This document shows positions 43,039 to 52,413 of a stretch of 64,000 nucleotides of DNA, piece by piece; positions within the stretch are counted from its first letter, which is position 1; every line of letters starts with the position of its first letter. Source of the stretch: Apiosordaria backusii. Taxonomy: Eukaryota > Ascomycota > Sordariomycetes > Sordariales > Lasiosphaeriaceae. The stretch spans positions 682,001 to 746,000 of the forward strand of contig JAUKTV010000004.1 in NCBI GenBank assembly GCA_030549205.1. Reading direction: 5' to 3'. The position numbers and the translations under genes are program-made. Below the pieces are notes generated by a model. That model was not told the origin of the DNA and searched no databases. It saw only the letters and a program-made list of their open reading frames with translations.

Positions 43039-44034
43039 ATGTTCAGAAACAACTACGACAACGACTCGGTCACATTGTAAGCTGCTGCGGCCCTCTCAGG
43101 GCATCCCACCTTTTTTGGTCGACATCACCAACTAATTTTGTGTGATTTTCTCAAAACAGCTCCCCCCAAGGGCGGATATTCCAAGTCGAATATGCAGCCG
43201 AAGCAGTCAAGCAGGGTTCAGTCGTAGTAGGAATCGCCAGCAAAACACACGCCGTCCTTGTAGCGATCAAGGTGCGTCCAGTTCCCCTCCCCCACCCCTC
43301 CTCTATCATCACCAACTAACGCCCCCCTTTTTTGTTTCCAGCGCAACGCAGAAGAGCTCTCCTCGTACCAAAAGAAACTGTTCCAGATTGACGAGCACGT
43401 CGGCATCGCCATCGCCGGCCTCACCTCGGACGCCCGCGTCCTCTCCAACTTTATGAAGCAGCAGTGCCTCGGCCACCGCCTGACCTACTCCCGCAACATG
43501 CCCGTCCGCTCCCTCGTCGACATGATCGGCTCCAAAGCCCAGATCAACACGCAGCACTACGGCAAGCGCCCCTACGGCGTCGGGCTGCTCGTTGCCGGCG
43601 TCGACGATTCCGGTCCTCACCTCTTCGAGTTCCAACCTTCGGGCATGACAGAGGAGATGGTTGCTTTTGCTATTGGTGCCCGCTCCCAGATGGCCAGGAC
43701 GTACCTGGAGAGGAACCTGGACAAGTTCAAGACGAGCTCGAGGGAGGAGCTGATTGAGCACGGGCTGAGGGCGCTCAAGGAGAGTTTGGTGCAGGACAGG
43801 GAGCTGACGGTGGAGAATACGAGTATTGGTGTTGTGGGGTATGTGAAGGGGGACAAGGAGGGGGGGGAGGAGAAGAAGAAGAAGGTTGAGCCGTTCCAGG
43901 TGTTTGACGGGCAGGATGTGCAGCGCTACTTGGAGCTGGTGGCGGATGATAAGAAGGATGACAAGGACGGGTCAGGACCGCAGCCGGCGACGGTGGCGGA
44001 TGAGGGCGAGCAAATGGAGGTTGATGCGTACTAG
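43039..44034 (+). CDS. pre5: 20S proteasome subunit alpha-6 (PRE5/PSMA1)
   Basis: Three exons (43039-43076, 43160-43271, 43342-44034) give 280 residues. It starts MFRNNYDNDSVTFSPQGRIF followed by QVEYAAEAVKQGS, the alpha-subunit N-terminal signature that forms the gate and H0 helix. Other family marks: SKTHAVLVAIKR, HVGIAIAGLTSDARVLSNFM, YGKRPYGVGLLVAGVDDSGPH and IGARSQMARTYLERNLD. The opening MFRNxYDNDV/S-T assigns it to PSMA1/PRE5 rather than to other alphas. Alpha subunits are not proteolytic. The C-terminus is long, charged and Lys/Asp-rich with MEVDAY at the end. Oddity: the TAG at 44032-44034 is followed in frame by a 42-codon, protein-like sequence. Confidence 0.96.
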
Positions 44035-44163
44035 GAGTGGCTGCGTTTTGCACACTTGACCATGATGCTGACGATGCCCGAACGGTTGAGGGAGATTGAT
44101 CCCCAGGCGTATGCCGAGCTTGCGCGGCGGATGGGGCTGGATCAGGAGCGGCGTGATGAGTAG
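44035..44163 (+). other. In-frame open tail after the PRE5 TAG
   Basis: Forty-two codons continue in frame from the PRE5 stop to a second TAG (44161-44163). The peptide (EWLRFAHLTMMLTMPERLRE, then IDPQAYAELARRMGLD) looks like an amphipathic helical pair rather than random UTR. It could be a stop-loss extension, a relic, or chance. I cannot name it. Confidence 0.35.
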
Positions 44164-44246
44164 ACCTTGGGGTTTTAAAGGCAATCGATGTGTAGAGTCG
44201 GGGTTCTGAAGTGTTACAGCAGCAGGGCTTCCGTGAATGTCGAGCC

Positions 44247-44262
44247 TTTTTTTTTTTTTTTT
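44247..44262 (+). repeat. Poly-T tract
   Basis: Sixteen T in a row between the convergent PRE5 and LOG-family genes. Confidence 0.9.
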
Positions 44263-44434
44263 CAAATGTTATGAAGCAGCAGCCCCCTTTGAAGAAATAG
44301 AGCAGCATTTCTGGAGCATGGGAGCAAAATATCAAAGCGGAGAAAATTATCGCATCCAAGCAAATTCCTGATTTATGATGTTTTTTTATTTTCACTCTCT
44401 ATTTTCGTTTTCTAACCCCCCTTTCTCCTTCCAT

Positions 44435-45235
44435 CTATTGCGAACTCCAATTCAACTTTAGCGCCGCATCCGACACTTTATACTCCTCCAGCGCCTTGAT
44501 GGCCTCCTCGGCGGTTTTTGCTTCCACCAATATATTCTTGTTGCCTCCGTGAATAAACCCCTCCTCGACGGACTTGTTGATCCACTGCCGAATCCCGTCG
44601 TAAAAGCCATTGATGTTGAGGATTACAATGCCCTTGTTGTGAATCCCTAGTTGGTTCCACGTCATGGTCTCGAATAGCTCCTCTAGAGTTCCGTACCCGC
44701 CAGCAAGGGCAATGAAGCCTGATCCTGGACCGCCGGAGAGAACTTCTTGGGCCATGAGGCGCTTGCGGGTGTGCATATCTGGGACGATTGTCGTGCGGCC
44801 AAAGATGGTTTCTTCTGGTACGGAGAGGGAGATTGTAGTTTGTGTTGTTGTTGTTGATGCTGTTGGGGGAGCAGGGTGGGGTTGAGCGGATGGGTTGGAC
44901 GGGTCGGGGACGGTGGAGGAGTAGTTTGCGTCTCGCTCGTAGCGGACGAGGGCCTCGGGGATGATGCCGTGGACGGAGTCGGGACCGGAGAGGGAGACGA
45001 GGGTGCGGGCTACTTCGCCCATTAGGCCGACTGTGCCGCCGCCGTAGACGAGCTGGATGTTGTTTTTGGCCATGGCTCTGGCTAGGGAGCGGGCGGCTTC
45101 TACGTAGACGGGGTTGAAGCCTGGGGAGGCGCCGCAGTAGACGCAGATTTTGGTGCGCTTTTGGGCGGTGGTGGCATCGTTGCTGGCTGGGGTTGAGGTG
45201 CGGGAGGCGGGGAAGGAGGCGCCGCCGGATTCCAT
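44435..45235 (-). CDS. LOG-family phosphoribohydrolase-like protein
   Basis: A single exon of 266 residues. The Rossmann start ICVYCGASPG and the loop LVYGGGTVGLMGEVA are those of the LOG (Lonely guy) family, often mislabelled lysine decarboxylase. The catalytic/substrate motif reads LAGGYGTLEELFE; the family form is PGGxGTxxE, so the Pro is Ala here, while Gly-Gly-x-Gly-Thr and Glu are kept. MHTRKRLMAQ carries the conserved Arg-Lys. The known reaction is removal of ribose 5-phosphate from cytokinin or other nucleoside monophosphates. A Ser/Thr/Pro-rich insert (about residues 108-135) is extra. Whether it makes cytokinins here is unknown. Confidence 0.9.
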   Translation of the reverse strand: MESGGASFPASRTSTPASNDATTAQKRTKICVYCGASPGFNPVYVEAARSLARAMAKNNIQLVYGGGTVGLMGEVARTLVSLSGPDSVHGIIPEALVRYERDANYSSTVPDPSNPSAQPHPAPPTASTTTTQTTISLSVPEETIFGRTTIVPDMHTRKRLMAQEVLSGGPGSGFIALAGGYGTLEELFETMTWNQLGIHNKGIVILNINGFYDGIRQWINKSVEEGFIHGGNKNILVEAKTAEEAIKALEEYKVSDAALKLNWSSQ

Positions 45236-47281
45236 GATGGGGTTGTGAGGTTTTTGGTGTTGGCTGTTGGTGGTGAAGTGCGGAGAGGGTGGAATTGGTG
45301 GTGGTGAGCGGGATGTGAGGGAGTGGTGTTGGTGGTGTATATGTGGTCGACGGTAACTGTGAGTTGGCTGTCTGAGTCACTCGAGACAAGCAAGCAAGTT
45401 GATCGGGAGCCAGGTATGGAATTTTTATATGCCCCTTGAGAAAAGTAAGATGGTCGGAGCCCGAGGATCCCTGGCTGGTAATGATGCTCGGCGGGTTCGA
45501 CCTGTCAGTAGTGGAGTTTTGTTCTTATTTGAACGAATTGGAATCGTGAAGGATAGATGTAGAAGGTGGCGGTCAAAGGAATGAAGCAGTGATATTTCCG
45601 TGGAAGTTCAGACAATCGGCCGGGCAAAGCACCGTTCCTCGGACAGGACAGAAATAAAAGGGGAGATTGGGACGGTATTTATATGTTTGTGTTTGAAAAC
45701 AGCTCGGCCGACTCGGATCTAGTCTAATTCAGTAAATACTTGGACTAATTTCCCTCAAAGTGACTCGCGGGATCTCAACGAGACAGTGACTTTGTTGGCC
45801 GTGGACGTGGACCTTGATGGAGCCGAAATGTATGACATAACGACGGCTCGCCTTTGACGAATCGAATGGCGTGAAACACCACACGGGCATCACAGGGTCA
45901 ATCATGGGATTTTCGATGCCGCAAAGATGAGTGAGACCATGTTCTAACGTGGCAGTCACAAGATCGAAGCGTTGTCCTATCAGACGTAGTGCTGATTGTC
46001 GTTGTCTTTTCCATACTGAATGAGGGGCTCAATCCGTACAGGGAGGGGCACGGGCGGTGTCTTGGGCAAAATTGGCGGGCGGTGAGGGTGAGCTCCCCCT
46101 GGTCTGTGCGGTAGCTTTTGGGGAAGAGTAAAGTGGCCCCACTTTATTTTGCTCGTACAAATTGTGGTCGAGTCAATGGCAGAGGCTCTCACTTTCTTCT
46201 TTTTTTCTGCGTGAAGCCTCGTCCTCTTCAACGCTGCGTTTCTATGCTACAAACGGAAAGTTCTGTTCACTCATTACTTTCGACCTCTTCGGAGGAATCT
46301 ACCTGCATATGAGAAATTCGGAGAATCTGCTTCACACTAGTTCGTCCGTCCCGCAGCCTCCTCGGGGGTTGCGCCGATGGGTCGCGAGCTCTGCCGGTGA
46401 CGGCTTGACGCAACTTTGCGTCTGTAATTGGCATCAGAAAAGCAGGGCCTAGGAGAGCTGCTTCGGCAGTTTCTTTCTAGTGTCCCTCTGGGAGAGTCAT
46501 TACGAAGCTTGTGAGAAACTCACTTGAGTGCAATACGCGGCGTGTGGCTGTCTGTCTTTGGAGAGGCAGCCTCATCCTTCGATTCCGATTACTCTGTTGA
46601 GGACGAGGCTTCACCACCTTTTTTTTTTCTCAGGTAAGAAGTTATCTCTATCTCCGAGGTTCAGAATACTACTAACGAAAACTTGATGCCTTTGGCATCA
46701 TAGGCCAGGTCACCAGGCGGACGGAGACCAATTGTGGAATGGAGTCGGAAAAGACCCGATGAGCTGTTGTGTCAGGATTCACAGACAACAATCTGTTTGT
46801 TCTGATACAAGTCTCTTTTGGGAACTCACCGAGACTACAATCCAGTGTTAGGCTTGTCAAGTAGGTGGTGACATATATGTCACTCGTATCTCCCAGTACC
46901 TCTCTATCCAATAGCTCTGATAGCTGCCAATAAAATGTTTATAAACTTTGTATATTCTGCGTCTTTGTATTCTTCAATGTCTGTCCTTGAGAGGAACAAC
47001 GTCAAACATGTGGGGTGCATGTAACCCCCACCAGCCCCACGGGAGCTGCCGGGAACCGTGGCGTCGTCCACTCTTCTGATTTGTAGCGCCCGGCCACCGG
47101 CCTCCTTCAAGACCCGGGGCCCTGAATTGCGCCACGACGCTAGAAACCTGGCGCAACATCCATCTCTGAAAACGTGACCTTTTCCAAGGCGACGCAACTG
47201 GCCTTTTACTTTTTTGTTCATATTTTCAAAGCGATTCCGTCCTGAACTGAAGTCATAACGGATTCGACGTAACCGCCCAAG
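45236..47281. promoter_or_regulatory. Long divergent promoter region, LOG gene / CLPTM1 gene
   Basis: 2.0 kb, the longest gap. It has a few short open frames (for example 45729-45959 minus, 46162-46452 plus) without recognisable features and no RNA gene that I can detect. A T-run lies near 46619-46628. Confidence 0.35.
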
Positions 47282-49314
47282 ATGCCGGAACCCATCGCGG
47301 CAGCAGGCGCTGAGCCTGCTCGCCAGGAGGAGCAGGGCGTATGTTGATATGCTGCCCAACGGTCGTCTTGAATGGTCACTAACAGCATCTTTAGCAATCG
47401 ATGTTGATGAAAATATTCCAAGGCCTCGCGATGTGGATGGCTATGCAGTTTGTCATGAAACAATTCACAGGAGGCGGACAGAAGACCACGTCAGTTACCA
47501 ACGCCGACGGACAGGTCGTCCAGGTCGCAACTTCGAGCCAAATACCACCATACCACGAGCGCCCAAGGCAGCTGAACGAGGGAGCTGTCTACAACCATAT
47601 TCCTCAGTCAATCGCCCCCATCTGGCCCGAGAACAGCGCCGTCGATATCATTGTTACCGTCTCCCCATCGTTTGTGCCCGAGCCGCTTGATAAGCTAACA
47701 AAGGACGCCATTGTGTTTCAGGAGAAGGGGTTCAAGATTGGAAACTGGAGCGATACGAGGACATCTGAGGGGACAATCTATGTTCCCTTGCCGGTTCAGA
47801 AAAATGGAACTCTCTGGGGGCATTTTTATGTCGGACTTCCTGGAGCCCCTATCGACCCAACGCAACGCAACTACGACCATGGCGCTGCTTATCACTTTGT
47901 TCACCCTTTGACTCAGTATATTCCCAAGAAGAAGGAGGCAAAGACGAGAAGCTTGTTGACAGACAACGCCGAGGTGGAGGAGGTGGTGGTTGAAGACGAG
48001 CCCGAGCAGACTGGCCCGATTATCGCCAACTACTACCACCCCAACATCTCGTTGTCCTTCATCCCGGGCAGCGGTGTGTTTTCCTTCCCCCAGGCTCACC
48101 CGGCTATCCGCCAGTATGTTCGTCTTGAGGCAACAGGGGCCCGTGACGGCAGTGGCCAGAATGGGTGGTACTACCCCATCCTTTTCGTCAACACTTTCTG
48201 GCAGCTCAAGTCGCACATGACGATCATCAACGATACTGTTGACACCTTGCCAATCCGGATTGACCTCAACAATTTGGCCGACTGGAAGTTCAAGCTCATG
48301 GCCCCTATTGAGATGAACACCAAGGAACAGGCTCGCCAGGCTGCTTGGGGAGGCGGTATGACAGCCGGCGGCGGTGACGGCAGCGAGATTGAGATGGTCA
48401 AGGAGATCTTTATGGACACCAACCCTATCCTCCTCTGTATCACCATTGTCGTCAGTATCGCACACATGATCCTTGAGACCTTGGCCTTCGGTTCTGATAT
48501 TGCACACTACCGCAAGAAGAAGGACAACGTCGGTATCTCAGTCAGGTCCATTCTCGCCAACGTCTTCATGCAGACCGTCATCTTCTTGTATCTGATCGAC
48601 CAATCGCAAAACACCTCATGGATGATTTTGGGTGGCCAGGGCGTCGGAATCTTGATCGAGTTGTGGAAGATCACCACAGTCGTCAACGTCCGCGTCCGCC
48701 CCTCCCCCAACTCTTTGATTCCCTACCGGATCTCCTTCGAAGACAAGCACAAACTCAGTGTTACCGAGGAAAAGACCAAGGAATATGACGAAATCGCCTT
48801 CAAATACATGTACATGGCTGGTGTCCCTCTCCTCCTCGCTTACGCTGTCTACTCCTTGGTCTACGAAACCCACAAGTCGTGGTATTCCTACATCATCGCT
48901 ACTCTCGTTGGCTCAGTCTATGCCTACGGGTTCCTGATGATGCTGCCGAGTCTGTATATCAACTACAGACTCAAGAGCGTGGCGCATATGCCAGGAAAGG
49001 CGATGATGTACAAGTTCTTGAACACGTTCATTGATGACTTGTTTGCGTTTACAATCAAGATGCCGTTTTTGCATCGGTTGGCGACGTTGAGGGACGATGT
49101 GATTTTCTTTATTTATTTGTATCAGAGGTGGGTGTACAAGGTTGACTACACCAGAGTCAACGAGTTTGGACAGGGAGGGGATGACGAAGAGGAGGAGGAG
49201 AAGAAGGAGGAGGAGAAGAAGGATGGAAAAGCGGAAGAGGTGAAGAAGACGGAGGCGGAGGCCGTCACCGCGACTGGGGCGGCCAAGACCGGTAAGGCCA
49301 CGAAGAGAAAATGA
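47282..49314 (+). CDS. CLPTM1 family transmembrane protein
   Basis: Two exons (47282-47338, 47395-49314; intron GTATGT..TTTAG) give 658 residues. Exon 1 is a 19-codon leader (MPEPIAAAGAEPARQEEQ). A membrane-anchoring helix follows (IFQGLAMWMAMQFVMKQF). The luminal part contains ENSAVDIIVTVSPSF, YVPLPVQKNGTLWGHFYVGL and HPNISLSFI. The second half has a cluster of helices: PILLCITIVVSIAHMILETL, ILANVFMQTVIFLYLID, YMYMAGVPLLLAYAVYSLVY and IATLVGSVYAYGFLMMLPSL, plus the family signature NYRLKSVAHMPGKAMMYKFLN followed by FIDDLFAF. The C-terminus is Lys/Glu-rich and cytosolic. Family members (CLPTM1, CLPTM1L) act in the ER/Golgi, with roles in membrane protein trafficking and lipid scrambling; the fungal role is not settled. 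Confidence 0.95.
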
Positions 49315-49799
49315 GCTGTTATAATTTGACAGAGGGGCGAAAGAGGTTGTTGGTATATAACTTGATGTATTATATATGGAATAAAGCGAATGCATCGATA
49401 ATTTTTAACACACAATTATGAGAGCACGTTACTCCAGGTACATGACCCGCCTGAGGTTGGCAAGATCATCAACCCACAATTCAGTCGGTGGCTGTCCCCG
49501 TTCTTGTTGTTCGTCATAATGAACAAAGTGCAAGGGATCGTGAAGTAAAGGTGAAAAGGGCCACAGAGGTAAAACTGAAATGGGTATAACCAATTTTGGA
49601 CCTTCATTATTCACATTTTATGCCTTGCTCGCTTGCTTGCTCGGCCTGCCAGCTTGCCTGCCTGCCCGCCTGCTTCGCTCATTATACATATTCAAACATA
49701 TCCGCTTTGTCCCAAAACTCCAGATGCTCAATTCCCGCTACCACTGCCCATTAAGTCCAATATACCAACCCCCATTTCCCAATCATCCCCTCACGGCCC
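49315..49799. other. Convergent intergenic region
   Basis: Between CLPTM1 (plus) and SEC22 (minus). CTTGC/CTGCC-type short repeats lie at about 49625-49675. No gene is seen. Confidence 0.5.
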
Positions 49800-50520
49800 C
49801 TAGAAAAACCTCCACCATACAAACACAAGTATAAACAACCCCAGCCCCGCAAACGGGCCATACTGCTTCAGCATCAAATCCCAATTAATCCTCACCGCCG
49901 CCTTTCTGTATTTCGCAGAATCATCCCTCAACCTACTGCTCAACTCCCCCATCCTCTCCAAGCTATCCCCCCTATACAGCAAATCCTCAATATTCTTCGT
50001 CATGACTTTCGTCACGTCCCGCAGCTCATCATTCAATTTATCCAAATTCTGCGTCGCCCTCGCGTCCGAATAGGTAGCTTTTGTCCTGCTGATGAACGTG
50101 TCAAACTCCATAAAGGCGTACGGCCGCAAGATGGTGGACATGAGCTGCTGCTGGGGGTAGGTGGTGGAAAACTCGGTGGCGAGGTCGGACAAGTAGGTGA
50201 AGGCGAGCTTGCGGGGGTAGGAGGAGTCGGTGATGGTGAGGTAGACGATGTCGGACTGGAGGAGGTAGTGGATCGTGTAGGAGCCCGAGGAGATGGAGGC
50301 TTGGGGGGAGGAGGAGCGGGTGAGGCGGCGGAGGATGAGCTTGATTTGGGATTTTACTTCGGTTAGGGAGTCGGAGGGGGTGGTGGAGGGGGTGTCGTCT
50401 GTGGAGGCGCAGAGCATTACTCCTGTGGAGCGGGGAGTTAGAATATGGGGGGGGAAGGGACAGGGGAGGGGGGGAAGGGGACGGACCGTCTATGCGGGCG
50501 ATTTGGGTTGAGCGGATCAT
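49800..50520 (-). CDS. sec22: SEC22 family R-SNARE
   Basis: Two exons (50520-50487, 50422-49800; intron 50486-50423 with donor GTCCGT and acceptor CCACAG) encode 218 residues. The longin domain starts MIRSTQIARIDGVMLCASTD and includes YTIHYLLQSDIVYLTITDSS, YPRKLAFTYLSDLATEF and RPYAFMEFDTFI. The SNARE motif runs from NLDKLNDELRDVTKVMTKNI through DLLYRGDSLERMGELSSRLR; the zero-layer Arg is in LLYRGDSL. One C-terminal anchor follows (YGPFAGLGLFILVFVWWRFF). SEC22 works in ER-Golgi vesicle fusion. The splice junction keeps DG|VMLCAS. Confidence 0.96.
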
Positions 50521-51374
50521 TTTCGTGGTTTTGGGTTGTGGATTTGATGGTAGGGGTGGTGAAGATGTGTGGTGGTGGTAATGGTGGTGTTGCGAGTGGT
50601 GGGTGGCCGCAAAGGTGTCAAAGACAGCTCGGGATGGGCAGCTTTCGGCAGGCGCAGTGTACGTGGCTTTTTGGCTAGGGGAGTGTCGTCATGCAACTTG
50701 GGCTCCAAATGTTGGTTTGAGGAGGTTCTGATAGGTTGATACTGATAGATAAAGAGAAATGAGCAACAGCAGGTATACTGGGTCAATTATTACAGTTACA
50801 AGAAGGTACGGAACAGGTTGTCAATGATGCAAATGTCTTGCAGAGGGCAGCTGTGGCGTGTTCTAGCGCATAAAAGGGGCAGGCACAGAAGCAGCTGCAA
50901 GGCTGACCAATCACAATGCAGCGCTTTCTATGGTAATCAGGCTCCACTCTAGCAACAGCTGCGGCATGTGGTCAGTGCTTGCCGTAGCTTCAAGCAGGAA
51001 CAACCTCTCAGCCTTGTAATACGCCCAGGTCCACCTTCCGTTTATCTTGTCAATGGGAATGAGGTGCTTGTCCGCTTTCTGACACCGGAGAACTTCTCTT
51101 TTCTCACGTCAACATTCTAGCTACGACTTTCAGACATCTTCCGTTATCCACAGGCTACAGCAATAAATATCCAAAAGTGAATTCACCTTCAGACAATCAC
51201 TCGTTTTCAGCAAACATCTTTTTGTCCGCCTACCTCTTTCTCGACTAATCAGAGTTTCTATTTTCTTCTTACTATCAATCACCCAAGTGGTAATTCTGCT
51301 CATAATTCTGGTCACGCACCCTGCCCGCAACTAGGACACCCCACAGAACTTCCGACCCCTCTCCAGATCTCGTT
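50521..51374. promoter_or_regulatory. Divergent promoter region, SEC22 / Asx-domain gene
   Basis: 854 bases between divergent starts, ending in a CT- and AC-rich leader. No named element. Confidence 0.35.
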
Positions 51375-52413
51375 ATGGAAGAGATACCAGTAGCGATGGC
51401 GGGTGTGTTGTCCCCGTCGCCGACACCAACATCGGACACTACTCCGACACCATCTCCACCCAGTTCTGACTCTAAGAGTATAACAGGGGACGATACAAGC
51501 GTCAAGGAAGCACTGAAGGGTTCCGACGTTGAGGACCCATATTCTAAGGACGAGGTTTCTAAGGACATCGAACTCCCAGATTTCGACGATGAAGGTGCTA
51601 ACGGCGACGATGACGATTCTAAGGAGTTCGACGACGATGCTAAGAGCTATGATGATGATACCGACACCCTCAAGGCCTACAAGATCGACGACTCTGATAT
51701 TAAGGACAGAAGTAGCCCTAACCCACGTAAGAGCTCCGACGAGCCTCTGGCGGCGAAACGAACTGCGCCCGCTCCCAAGAAGATGACTGCTCATGAGCTT
51801 AGAGAGGCCCGTCGGTGGCAACCCCCACAGCTCTGGGGCAGTAAGTCACCCCTGTTGGAACTGGGTGGTAAGCTTCGCGTACGTATGCTCTGTTGTTGTG
51901 ATAGCTTTGCTAAGGCTAACTCTTTGTTTCAAGGATCTTTTGTTGTCGGAGCCAGAGGCATGGAGTTGTCTAGATGCGGCCGACCAGCAGGCCATTCTCG
52001 CCAAATTGCCCGCGAGTCATCGTTTGGGCGGGGCCCCAGACATAGAAGCCCTGAAGAACGACGACGATTTTCGAAATGATTGTACCCGCTACTGTGAGTA
52101 CATCGGCGCAGGGCGCCTCACTGAGCCGTGGCTCAAAAAGGCCTGGACAGCACACTACAAAGCTGTGCGCGGCGATTTCAAAGAGGACCTTCAAACAGCA
52201 TTCGACGAACTATACGAGGTCAACACATCTGGACAAGCCGAGAAGGCCAACAAGGGCGGTGATGATCGGACGGAGAATGGGGCCGGCAAGCAAGACGAAG
52301 ACAAGATGGAGCTTGATGACGAACCCGGATCCGCTAAGGATGACGACAAGGCAAAAGATAGCGCCAGCAAGAACGGGTTGGGAAGGCTGTCCGGCTCCCC
52401 GGGCCATGAATAG
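51375..52413 (+). CDS. Asx-homology (ASXH/DEUBAD-like) domain protein, part before the first TAG
   Basis: Exon 1 (51375-51878) joins exon 2 (from 51934) across an intron with GGCTAAC branch and TTCAAG acceptor. The junction gives SPLLELGGKLR|DLLLSEPEAW. The N-terminus is Ser/Asp-rich and disordered. The domain (about residues 145-275) runs KSPLLELGGKLRDLLLSEPE, SCLDAADQQAILAKLP, then NDCTRYCEYI, TEPWLKKAWTAHYKAV and FKEDLQTAFDELYE. This order is that of the fungal Asx-homology domain, a helical platform which in animals activates the deubiquitinase of PR-DUB; the fungal partner is unknown. The first stop, TAG 52411-52413, would give a 328-residue protein. The frame stays open far beyond it, so the stop is suspect. 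Confidence 0.85.

Noticed and set aside
45729..45959. 76-codon minus-strand frame in the long LOG/CLPTM1 gap
   Set aside because: No recognisable motif and no flanking exons that join cleanly; too short to support.
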